Assembly: GCA_019636515.1 (NCBI GenBank)
Contig: JAHBXI010000003.1
Coordinates: forward strand, 186,001-250,000
DNA length: 64,000 nt
Source of the DNA: Phycisphaeraceae bacterium
GTDB lineage: Bacteria; Planctomycetota; Phycisphaerae; Phycisphaerales; UBA1924
Direction of reading: 5' to 3'
The position numbers and the translations under genes were made by a program. This document shows, one piece after another, positions 43,013 to 51,074 of the stretch (positions within the stretch are counted from its first letter, which is position 1; every line of letters starts with the position of its first letter). The notes beneath the pieces are model-generated. The model ran no database searches. It saw nothing but the letters and a program-made list of their open reading frames with translations, and was not told where the DNA came from.

Positions 43013-46000
43013 ATGCACGATGCGCTCGCCGAGGCGATACGGGCGTTCGCCGACAACGTGAAAGCCAAGGTTTCGGCCAACGCCACGGGCGAACCCGAAG
43101 CGCAACTCTCCGGCCCCGTCTCGACGCTCATCGAAGCAATCGGCAAGATCATCCACAGGAAAATCGTCGCGAAGGCCGAATCGGCGACCGAGAACCGACT
43201 GGGCATCCCGGATTTCGGCGTGGTTGTGGACAACGCCTTGTCGGGGTACGTCGAACTGAAAGCCCCGGGCCACGGGGCTGACACGTCCCGCTATAAGGGC
43301 CGCGACAAGGCCCAGTGGGACCGCTTCAAGGCCCAGCCAAACATCATCTACACCGACGGCAACGAATGGTGCGTGTACCGCGACGGCGAGCCCGTGGGCC
43401 GCCTGCTCCGTTTCTCAAAGGACATTACCAAGCACGGTTCCAAGGGGGTTTCCGACGATGATGTCGCGGTTTTCCGCGACATTGTGACCCACATGGTCAA
43501 CTGGCCGGTGCAGGTACCCAAGGACCCCAAGGAACAAGCCGCGCTGCTCGCGCCCTTGTGCCGGTTGCTCCGTGAGGACGTGGCCGACGCGCTCCGCGAT
43601 CCGGCTTCCGAACTCAACAAACTGGCGAAGGATTGGCGGCAACTCCTCTTCCCCGATGCCGACGATGAGCGGTTCGCCGACTCCTACGCGCAGACCGTCA
43701 CCTTCGCCCTCCTGCTGGCACGGAGCGAATCAGCGGATGTGTCCGACATCGCCAAGGCGATCAGCAAACTCGACGCCGGGCACGCGCTGCTCTCCCGCGC
43801 CTTGCAAGTCTTGACCGACACGAAGGCCCGGGCCGAGATCGAGGCGTCGCTCCTCGTGCTCCAGCGCGTCATCAACGCCTTTCCGAAAGGCGCGATGCAG
43901 CGCGACCAGGCCAAGGGTGGGGGGGGCGATGACCCGTGGCTCTACTTCTACGAATACTTCCTCTCCGCCTACGACCCCAAACTCCGCAAGGACTCGGGCG
44001 TGTACTACACGCCGGTGCAGGTCGTCAAGTGCCAGGTCGCGCTCGTGGACGACCTCTTGCGCAACCGCCTGGGCAAGTCCGGAGGCTTCGCCCACAAGGA
44101 CGTCATCACGCTCGACCCCGCCGTGGGCACCGGAACGTACTTGCTCGGCGTGGTGGACAACGCGCTCGACGTGGTGAAGGCCGCGCAGGGGGGCGGGGCA
44201 GTCGCGGCGAAGGCCACGGCCCTCGCCGCCAACCTCTACGGCTTCGAGCTGATGACCGGGCCGTACGCCGTCTCGGAACTCCGCCTGACCCGCGCCCTCA
44301 AAGACCGCGGCGCGGCACTGCCAAGCGACGGCGTGGGTGTCTATCTCGCCGACACGCTCGAATCCCCCTTCGGCGATCCGCCCAAACTCCCGCAGTTCTT
44401 CCAGCCCATCGCCGAGCAGCACGCCAAGGCGCTGCACGTCAAGGACAAGAAGGCCGTCATCGTCTGTCTGGGCAACCCGCCCTACGACCGGCACGACGCC
44501 GTGCAGTACGTCGGCGACAACGTCTCGATCTCCGACCGCGCCCGCACCGGCGGGTGGGTCCGCTGGGGGGACTCCGGCGACCCGTCGGCGGCGATCCTCT
44601 CGGCCTTCATCGACCCCGCCAAGCACGCCGGGCACGGGGGCGACCTCAAGAACCTCTACAACCTCTACGTCTACTTCTGGCGCTGGGGGCTGTGGAAGGT
44701 CTTTCAACACACCAGCGGCAAGTCAGAGAGCAACCCCGGCATCGTCTCGTTCATCACCGCCTCCAGTTACATCCGGGGCGACGCCTTCGTCGGCATGCGC
44801 GAGATGCTCCGGCGGCTGTGCCACGAAGTGTGGATCATCGACCTCGGCGGCGAGGGGCGAGGCACGCGGCAGGATGACAACGTCTTCAACATCCAGACGC
44901 CCGTCGCGATCTGCATTGCCCTGCGCGAGGGGAAGAAGGACAAGGACCAGCCCGCCACAGTGCGATACGCCTCCATCCAAGGGACGCGCGACGAGAAGTA
45001 CGCGAAGCTCGCGGCGGTCAAGGCGTTCGCCGACCTCAAGTGGAAGACCTGCCCGACGGGGTGGCACGCGCCGCTTCGACCGGCGGGGACGGGGCCGTAC
45101 TTCGCATGGCCGCTCCTCGCTGATCTGATCCCGTGGCAGCAGTCGGGAATGAAGGTCGGAAGACTCTGGCCAATCTCCGCCGACCCGGAAGTGTTGAAGC
45201 GCCGGTGGAAGAAACTCACACTCGCGGACCCGGGCGATCGCGCCGAACTGTTCAAGAACTCGCCCACGGGCCGGAAAGTCGGCGATACGCCGCTACCTCT
45301 ATCTGGCGGAGACAAGCGAGTCATCGCCGTGAGCAAAGTCGCGCGCGGTGCGCCTTGTGGAGACATTGCCAGGTACGCGTATCGCTCGTTCGACCGTCAG
45401 TACATTCTCGCCGATTCCCGCGTCATCGACCGCGCGGGTCCGCCGCTCTGGCTCGCCCAATCGGACAGGCAACTCTACCTCACAAGTCTCTTTACAAACC
45501 CGTTGGCCAAGGGCCCGGGCATGGTCACTTGCACGGACCCGCCTGACTTGCACATGTTCCGCGGGTCTTTCGGCGCCAAGGACGCCTTCCCACTCTACCG
45601 CGATGCCGCCGCGAAAGAGCCGAACATCCTCCCCGGCTTCCTCGCCCTCTGGGGCAAGAAACTCAAACGCGACATGACGCCCGAGTCCTTCGCCGCCTAT
45701 GTCTACGCCCTCACCGGGCACGCTGGGTTCGTCGAGCGATTCTGGGATGAACTCGAAGACTGCCAACTCCGCATCCCCCTGACGCTCGACGCGAAGCACT
45801 ACGACACCGCCGTCGAACTCGGCTCGCGTCTCCTCTACCTCCACACCTACGGCGAGCGCTGCAAGCCCAAGGGGAAGAAGGCCGCCGAGGTCCCCCCCGG
45901 CTCGGCCAGGGTCAAGACGGCCATCAGCGACAAGCCCGCCGAGTATCCCGAAGACTTTTCCTATGACGCCGACAAACGCACGCTCCGCGTGGGCACCGGC

Positions 46001-46375
46001 ACGATCGTCAACGTCGCCCCGGAGGTCTGGAGCTACGAGGTCTCAGGCTTGCAGGTCGTCAAGTCCTGGCTCGGCTACCGCATGAAGGACCGCAAGGGCA
46101 AGAAGTCCAGCCCGCTCGACGCCATCCACCCCGAGCGCTGGACCAGCGAGTTCACCGACGAACTCCTGAAACTCCTGTGGATTCTGGAACACACGCTCGC
46201 CATGCAGCCGGACCTGACCGCGGTGCTCGATTCGGTCTGCGACGGCCCGCTCCTGCCCGCCGCCGATCTGCCAAGCGTCCCCGCCGCGCTGCGCAAGCCC
46301 CCGCGTGCGAGCGACGGCGGTGGGCTCTTCGGTCATGCGGACGCGGACGAATCGGACGACGATGAGGATGAATGA
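43013..46375 (+). CDS. Type IIG-like restriction-modification enzyme
   Basis: A 1120-residue single-polypeptide RM enzyme. The N-terminal nuclease of the PD-(D/E)xK type shows D67 in GIPDFG and E81-L-K83 in GYVELKAPG. A helical linker precedes the N6-adenine methyltransferase: motif X (GVYYTPVQVV, 329-338), motif I DPAVGTGT (368-375) and catalytic NPPY (488-491). The C-terminal 550 residues are the target-recognition part and resemble the specificity domain of type ISP enzymes. The helicase that ISP enzymes carry between nuclease and methyltransferase is missing, hence the type IIG reading. ATG 43013 is chosen; no partner gene is present. Defence against foreign DNA is the expected role. Confidence 0.88.
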   Translation: MHDALAEAIRAFADNVKAKVSANATGEPEAQLSGPVSTLIEAIGKIIHRKIVAKAESATENRLGIPDFGVVVDNALSGYVELKAPGHGADTSRYKGRDKAQWDRFKAQPNIIYTDGNEWCVYRDGEPVGRLLRFSKDITKHGSKGVSDDDVAVFRDIVTHMVNWPVQVPKDPKEQAALLAPLCRLLREDVADALRDPASELNKLAKDWRQLLFPDADDERFADSYAQTVTFALLLARSESADVSDIAKAISKLDAGHALLSRALQVLTDTKARAEIEASLLVLQRVINAFPKGAMQRDQAKGGGGDDPWLYFYEYFLSAYDPKLRKDSGVYYTPVQVVKCQVALVDDLLRNRLGKSGGFAHKDVITLDPAVGTGTYLLGVVDNALDVVKAAQGGGAVAAKATALAANLYGFELMTGPYAVSELRLTRALKDRGAALPSDGVGVYLADTLESPFGDPPKLPQFFQPIAEQHAKALHVKDKKAVIVCLGNPPYDRHDAVQYVGDNVSISDRARTGGWVRWGDSGDPSAAILSAFIDPAKHAGHGGDLKNLYNLYVYFWRWGLWKVFQHTSGKSESNPGIVSFITASSYIRGDAFVGMREMLRRLCHEVWIIDLGGEGRGTRQDDNVFNIQTPVAICIALREGKKDKDQPATVRYASIQGTRDEKYAKLAAVKAFADLKWKTCPTGWHAPLRPAGTGPYFAWPLLADLIPWQQSGMKVGRLWPISADPEVLKRRWKKLTLADPGDRAELFKNSPTGRKVGDTPLPLSGGDKRVIAVSKVARGAPCGDIARYAYRSFDRQYILADSRVIDRAGPPLWLAQSDRQLYLTSLFTNPLAKGPGMVTCTDPPDLHMFRGSFGAKDAFPLYRDAAAKEPNILPGFLALWGKKLKRDMTPESFAAYVYALTGHAGFVERFWDELEDCQLRIPLTLDAKHYDTAVELGSRLLYLHTYGERCKPKGKKAAEVPPGSARVKTAISDKPAEYPEDFSYDADKRTLRVGTGTIVNVAPEVWSYEVSGLQVVKSWLGYRMKDRKGKKSSPLDAIHPERWTSEFTDELLKLLWILEHTLAMQPDLTAVLDSVCDGPLLPAADLPSVPAALRKPPRASDGGGLFGHADADESDDDEDE

Positions 46376-46816
46376 GCCTCCCCCCTCCCTCCGGGGCGGC
46401 CCCGATGAACCGTCACGCCTTCCACGGGTTGCGAGTCGGCCCGCGGCGCGGCTCACCGGCCGGGCCAGTGGTTCCGCCCGGACCACCACCCCCATCCTGA
46501 CCACCACCCCCGCCCGCCGCGGACAGCACGGCGGCCGCCGCCACGGCCGCCATTCCCGTGTGGTGCGAAGGTTGACTCAATGTGATCGCGCATCGCCTTA
46601 TTGAGTTCTCCATGCCCGATCCGGCCCGACCCGGCCCGATCTGGCCCGATCCGTGCGGCCACGGCGTGGTCCCGAGGCCGACTATTCACGGGCGCTGTTG
46701 CAAAGATCACCGACGAGGAGGCGGCGAACGAGGCAACCCACCGGGCGCAGGAATGCTCCACGTTCCCGTGTGCGTGACGCGATCGAGCAAAGACCTCGAC
46801 GCAACGCCGCGTGCTT
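46376..46816. other. Intergenic region with short repeats and doubtful ORF
   Basis: About 440 bp. Around 46618-46660 there are several near copies of GGCCCGATC-like blocks. A minus-strand ORF at 46413-46613 (MENSIRRCAITLSQPSHHTG, then an Ala-rich hydrophobic and Gly-rich stretch) could be a small exported protein, but composition is low-complexity and I do not call it. Nothing else is supportable. Confidence 0.4.
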
Positions 46817-47593
46817 TCATGGGGAGCGGGTCAGTATCAGGTGGTCCTTGACCTGGAAGGTGGCAAGGTAGAGCGTCACGAGCGCCCATGCGATAAGGGC
46901 TTCCGGGAACCAGTCCGCGGGCTTGAACGCCGCCGCCGTCCAGCCGAGCGAGGTGATCGCCGCATGCGAAAGGAAGGCCTGGCCACGCGCGCCCAGACCG
47001 GGGAAAAAGCCACGGATCGGGGACGATGCCGGATGGGCACACGGCGTCAGCAGGACGGTAAGCCAGCAGGCAACGGCCCCGCAGACCGACCAGGCGACTG
47101 TAAGGACATGGCCGCCCGGCGCCACCCGGGGAATAGCAGACCCATGCCCCGCCTCGCGTTGCACGCCGAGCATCACACCCCCGATGAGCAGGCTCGCGGC
47201 GGTGCAACCCAGCACCCTGGCCGACCAGACGCCCCATTTCCGAGCGAGCGGATCCGACGGGTGGATCGCCAGGAGGGCGAGCGGCATCGCCGCCATGGCG
47301 ACCGCCACCGTGGTCATCGCCGGGAATAAGGACCAAACACCAAGGCGTTGACCAATCGAGCCGGCGGGGAAAAAGGCGACGGACGCGATCGGCACGACCA
47401 TCGCGACAAGGATGGCGATCGGCACGGCTCGACTCAGCATCAACGCCGCCAGGGTCTGTTGTTTCAAACCGTGGGATGCCCGATCCAGGGGATCCGGGTG
47501 CCGCAAGGCGCCGTGCCCTGGATGGGCGTCCTTGTCACTGGACCGCGGTTCGCACGCCGGGCACGCTCGCCGATGATCGTCGGACGGAATCAT
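46817..47593 (-). CDS. Multi-pass membrane protein of unknown function
   Basis: A 258-residue protein with about five hydrophobic helices (near residues 53-75, 90-110, 128-148, 165-187 and 230-250). The soluble N-terminus (ACPACEPRSSDKDAHPGHG) has one CxxC. No catalytic signature is visible. ATG 47593 follows a GGAG site and a GATACAAT -10-like element inside the end of the preceding gene. It is 27 bp downstream of the Cys-rich frameshifted gene, in the same direction, so the three genes 48476-46817 probably form an operon. Base composition returns to high GC here. Confidence 0.65.
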   Translation of the reverse strand: MIPSDDHRRACPACEPRSSDKDAHPGHGALRHPDPLDRASHGLKQQTLAALMLSRAVPIAILVAMVVPIASVAFFPAGSIGQRLGVWSLFPAMTTVAVAMAAMPLALLAIHPSDPLARKWGVWSARVLGCTAASLLIGGVMLGVQREAGHGSAIPRVAPGGHVLTVAWSVCGAVACWLTVLLTPCAHPASSPIRGFFPGLGARGQAFLSHAAITSLGWTAAAFKPADWFPEALIAWALVTLYLATFQVKDHLILTRSP

Positions 47594-47620
47594 CGCGATG
47601 CTCCTGTAATACGGATTGTA

Positions 47621-47943
47621 TCAGAAAAAAATAAACCGAATCCCCTTGAAGGCACACCCAGCCATATCTATGTCGTACGCGATACCAGCCCAAAGAGACT
47701 GCAAGATATAATCTGTAGTATTTCCATTGTCGCCATCAATAAACGCTTCGCATGCGCGACGACAAACGGCACGCTGGGCATCTTTAATGCAACACTCTAT
47801 TTTTTCGGTGACCGTCTGGCAATTGGATCCATAGGGAAGTGCATTGTCGCAGCCTAACTGACATTCAGAGTGCACAAAAACAGTGCGGTCATTTCATTAA
47901 AAATACATTCAGATATACTGCGACCTTGCTTGGTAAGATCCAT
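47621..47943 (-). pseudogene. Small Cys-rich protein gene, frameshifted
   Basis: The ATG at 47943 overlaps the TAA of the upstream gene as TAATG. It opens MDLTKQGRSISECIFNEMTA and stops after 29 codons. A second frame (to 47621) continues HSECQLGCDNALPYGSNCQT and then VTEKIECCIKDAQRAVCRRA, with nine cysteines in total. Adding one T to the TTTTT run at about 47875 would join the frames into a protein of about 107 residues. It could be a true inactivating shift, programmed slippage or a sequence error. The GC content is far below the surroundings. The family is unknown. Confidence 0.6.
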
Positions 47944-48476
47944 TACCACGTCAATCTCTCCGGCCCCACCCATTCGTTAGTATTTCTGATAAACTGACCA
48001 GCAAGTTGATCCCGACATATTGTAATTTTATCAACATTGAAGTCGATTTTAAATTTATTATATGAATTTATTGCTAATTCAAATTTGGACGACGCGCCAT
48101 CGCGAGGAAGAGCAAAACGCCAATGCCAAACGCCTATATCGCCCGCTGTATCTTCGTCGATTACTGCAAATAAATCTAAGCCATCAACGCCTAATTCTAC
48201 GGTAATGCCGGCGAGATGCAGCGAGCGATTAAACTCAACATCTGTAATCCATATATCCACATCTTTTGACGCGATAACATGCTGGTATGAGACAACTTCA
48301 GGAATGTGATGCGCATTCAAATTCGCGGGCTGCCATGCCGTGCAGATTGAGGCCCAATACAGCACCGCCAATACGAATAAAGTCCGAATGGACACGCCAG
48401 CCGCCTGCGGTTGCGGAGCGGCGTGACATGGTCCCCGCGCCGGGTCTGTTCCGCCCATGGCGAGAATCGTCGGCAT
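47943..48476 (-). CDS. Hypothetical exported protein in AT-rich island
   Basis: A 177-residue protein from ATG 48476, which has a GGGGAG site at ideal spacing. The N-terminus (RTLFVLAVLYWASICTAW, about residues 30-47) is a signal or anchor. The rest is a beta-rich domain (VVSYQHVIASKDVDIWITDV, HLAGITVELGVDGLDLFAVI). Codon use and GC content (AAT, AAA and TTT rich from 47943 to about 48300) are very unlike the neighbours, suggesting transfer from a lower-GC source. Its stop overlaps the next start. I do not recognise the family. Confidence 0.65.
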   Translation of the reverse strand: MPTILAMGGTDPARGPCHAAPQPQAAGVSIRTLFVLAVLYWASICTAWQPANLNAHHIPEVVSYQHVIASKDVDIWITDVEFNRSLHLAGITVELGVDGLDLFAVIDEDTAGDIGVWHWRFALPRDGASSKFELAINSYNKFKIDFNVDKITICRDQLAGQFIRNTNEWVGPERLTW

Positions 48477-48713
48477 TGTGGCTCCCCGTTGTTGAGTTCC
48501 CCGAACCCCGATCCGGCCCGCCCCGTGCGAGCCGGCATGGACAATACAGCACTCGAAAGGGAAATACAAGTCAAACCGAGCACGGGGGGATAGACAGAAC
48601 GGCCACGGCGCCCGCCGCGGCACGCGGGCCTGTGGTGCGCCCGAGGCGATGCGGATCAACCGACTGCCCGGATCTGGCGCCGCCTGGCGTGAAGACCCGC
48701 CCGCCCGCCGCGG

Positions 48714-49112
48714 TCAGTGCGCCTCTTCCTTGACCGCGTTGCGGTTCCAGGATGGGACGCGAACCACGATCGGGCCGTCCCCCTCGATGATGCACTGGCA
48801 ACTCAGGCGGCTGTTTCGCTGCAGTCCGGGGGCCTCTTCCACCCGGTCTTCCTCGGCCTCGGTCGGCTCGGAGAGGTTCTTCATCCCATCCTCGACGTAG
48901 ACATGGCACGTCGAGCACGCGCAGACACCCCCGCAGGCGTGCTCGATGTTGATCCCGTGGTCCATCGCCACCTCGAGCAGGTGCGCCCCTTTGGAGGCCA
49001 TGACTCGGTGCTCGCGCTGGTCACCCCCGGTCAGCGACCTGGGATCCTCGAGCGTGTAGGTGATCGAGACCGTCGGCGGGCCTTGCACATGGTCCGAGCG
49101 CTTGATCGACAT
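48714..49112 (-). CDS. fdx: 2Fe-2S ferredoxin, isc type
   Basis: A 132-residue adrenodoxin-like ferredoxin. The cluster motif C-x5-C-x2-C is in ACGGVCACSTC, with the fourth ligand in LSCQC. HLLEVAMDHGINIEHACGG and DGMKNLSEPTEAEEDRVEEA match Fdx of the isc system, which donates electrons for Fe-S assembly. ATG 49112 has a GGAGG site. The N-terminal 20 residues are less conserved. The rest of the isc set is not here, though iscX lies 6 kb away, suggesting a dispersed Isc pathway. Confidence 0.9.
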   Translation of the reverse strand: MSIKRSDHVQGPPTVSITYTLEDPRSLTGGDQREHRVMASKGAHLLEVAMDHGINIEHACGGVCACSTCHVYVEDGMKNLSEPTEAEEDRVEEAPGLQRNSRLSCQCIIEGDGPIVVRVPSWNRNAVKEEAH

Positions 49113-49965
49113 CGATGCCTCCGGCCACGCTCCTCGGGCGTGGACCGAGGATTCTAGGGGTCTGCTCGCCATCGGAGCCAGGCCGCCGGAAGACCGGCGG
49201 CGGCCAAGCCAAGGGGCCGTCGGCGCGAAGGAACCTCGTGGTGAGCCAAAGCCCGAGATCTCCTGTGGCATTCTCTTTCTGGAATTCTCTTTCGGGCATT
49301 CTCTGTTCCGCGCCTCGCGATGTCCGGACTCCAAACCCGGCCTTGCGATCCCGATTCTCGACGCGATCCGATACGACCGCGCCGGTTGTACGTTGGCATT
49401 GAAGAGGCCATGAACCGGCGCTGACGAAGTCGGCATGGTGCATGAGTTCGGAAGCGAGATTGCCGGAGTCCGTGGTCAGCCCTGACGGTGGATATTCTCC
49501 GGCGGTGTGGTGCCTGGCGAGCAAAGGTTGCGTGGGTGGCAATGATAAAAAGGTGCGAACATTCCGCGTGTGGACTTGACTTGACTTGACTGATTTGGTA
49601 GCGTTGGCGAGGGGAGCGGCTGGGCCGCTGGGCGATTGAAAAACCGGGATAAAGAAAGGGGGAAATCTTGAATAATCTCATTCGGGCCATGGCGTCGCGG
49701 ACTGGCCTGATGATCCGTCGCGGCTCAACAGGGGTGAACGGCTCGATCATCGTCCCCGACATGTCATCCCGCGCGTGTCATCCATCAGCGCCTTGGCCAT
49801 GTCGTGCCTTCTCTTGTGAGCACGGCATCGCAAGGCGGGCTGTGCTCTTATACGAATAAATGTAAGTTTGTTGAGCGATGCCTGCCTCGGTTGAATCGTG
49901 TGCATTGGTCATGGCGTTTAAATGTTTCTGAATCGGCGAGCGACTTTTCCAATAAGGGGTGTGCG
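49113..49965. other. Long intergenic region with short tandem repeats
   Basis: About 850 bp between ferredoxin and the module C gene. Three 14-bp tandem repeats (GMATTCTCTTT type) lie at 49268-49309, and a pentamer ACTTG repeated three times lies at 49574-49591. A TTG-started ORF at 49668-49859 (63 residues) follows a decent AAAGGGGG site but has poor composition, so I do not call it as a gene. A leader of this kind (promoter-like TTGACT, purine-rich ribosome site) parallels the leader of module A. Confidence 0.5.
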
Positions 49966-50958
49966 ATGAAATTCTCGATCGGCATCAAGGTTGCCATGGT
50001 CTTGGGTTTGGCGGCCTGGTCCGCCAGCGCGGGCGAGCACTTCGCCATTCAGCCCATCGGCCACGTACCGAACCACACGTTCAATGGCTGGCTGAATACC
50101 CAGGTCGGCACCATCAGCCGGCACGGCGTTCGTCCATCGGTGCCGTACGCGTACGACAACCGACCCTTGAGCATCGGCGCCGTCCCAGGCGGCGTCGCCG
50201 CGGATCTCACCGACGGCATGATGAGCACCGCCTTGCTGCCTGGCGGTGGAGTTCTCCACGGCGGGGGCCGTCGAGAGCGGGGTGCGATCAAAATCCGAGA
50301 TGCGTACGCGAACGGCATCTTCGCGATGGAAGCGGCCGCGACCTCGGCGTTTTTGTTCCAGCCGGCGGCCAAGGTATCCGTGCCGGAAATACCCCTCGTG
50401 AAGCCGTTTGTTCCCGATCACACTCCGACATGGGAAGAACTCGGTGAACTGGCGGCTTCCCTCGGGGCTGGTTCGTACGGGGTGCTTAACGACGTCGGCG
50501 TCGTCACTGTGATTTCAGGCACGCTGCTCGGCGTGGGCGCTCTCGAGGGCGAGTTGTACCGGGAGGGGGACGTGATCCCCAATGGCCCGGTATGGAATCC
50601 CAGCGATGAGGATGTGCTGATTACGACCAGGCATCCTCACGACCCTTACACGATTGAAGTGATGATCAAGGCCAACGGCGTCGTGCATAATGGATGGCTT
50701 GCCAAGAGCGGGTGGAAGTCGGACCCCGGCCACCAGCCGGGCAATGCCGGTTCATCCGCCGCGCAAGAGGACGAAGCGCCCCCGGGTTGCCCGCAGTCGG
50801 TGTCGGTGACGTGCGTGTCAGGGTATTATGCGTGTTGTTATTATATTATAAAAACAGGGTGCGCGCGCGCCGTGTGCGTCAAGAACGGCGACCCGCCCCC
50901 GTTGCCATGTTCGGCGGGCGGAGTCGGCTCTTCGACGTGCTCGCTCACGGTGCCGTAA
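49966..50958 (+). CDS. Secreted protein with Cys-rich C-terminus (module C)
   Basis: A 330-residue exported protein. ATG 49966 follows AAGGGG; the signal is MKFSIGIKVAMVLGLAAWSA (cleavage near SAS-AGE). A mid-domain of mixed beta composition (GVVTVISGTLLGVGALEGEL) leads to a C-terminal 60-residue Cys-rich region: GCPQSVSVTC, GYYACCYYIIKTGC, ARAVC and LPCSAG, followed by STC. It does not share the module A/B body, but it holds the same position before a paralogous membrane protein, and its downstream DNA still carries the A/B tail code. The GYYACC block stands in AT-rich DNA. The function is unknown. Confidence 0.78.
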   Translation: MKFSIGIKVAMVLGLAAWSASAGEHFAIQPIGHVPNHTFNGWLNTQVGTISRHGVRPSVPYAYDNRPLSIGAVPGGVAADLTDGMMSTALLPGGGVLHGGGRRERGAIKIRDAYANGIFAMEAAATSAFLFQPAAKVSVPEIPLVKPFVPDHTPTWEELGELAASLGAGSYGVLNDVGVVTVISGTLLGVGALEGELYREGDVIPNGPVWNPSDEDVLITTRHPHDPYTIEVMIKANGVVHNGWLAKSGWKSDPGHQPGNAGSSAAQEDEAPPGCPQSVSVTCVSGYYACCYYIIKTGCARAVCVKNGDPPPLPCSAGGVGSSTCSLTVP

Positions 50959-51020
50959 GGCGAAGATGTTGCCCTTGTGGACTGGGGTGGCGGCCGGTGA
51001 TTGTGGCGCGGGTTCTTCGT

Positions 51021-51074
51021 GCCCCCCCGCCCCCGGATGGCAAGATCTGCTGCGGATGCGAGGGGGTGCGATGA
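51021..51074 (+). pseudogene. Out-of-frame remnant of the CCGCEG tail
   Basis: In a frame different from the gene ending at 50958, this DNA reads APPPPDGKICCGCEGVR then TGA, and the TGA overlaps the ATG at 51071 exactly as in modules A and B. The module C secreted gene stops 62 bp earlier, so the tail is not joined to it. The run of seven C at about 51022-51028 may mark the old frameshift. Confidence 0.75.

Noticed and set aside
46413-46613. Small Gly/Ala-rich minus-strand ORF
   Set aside because: Low complexity and no convincing ribosome site; left as a note in the intergenic entry.
49668-49859. A 63-residue TTG-started ORF with a fair ribosome site
   Set aside because: Poor amino-acid composition and no relation to other proteins; more likely leader.
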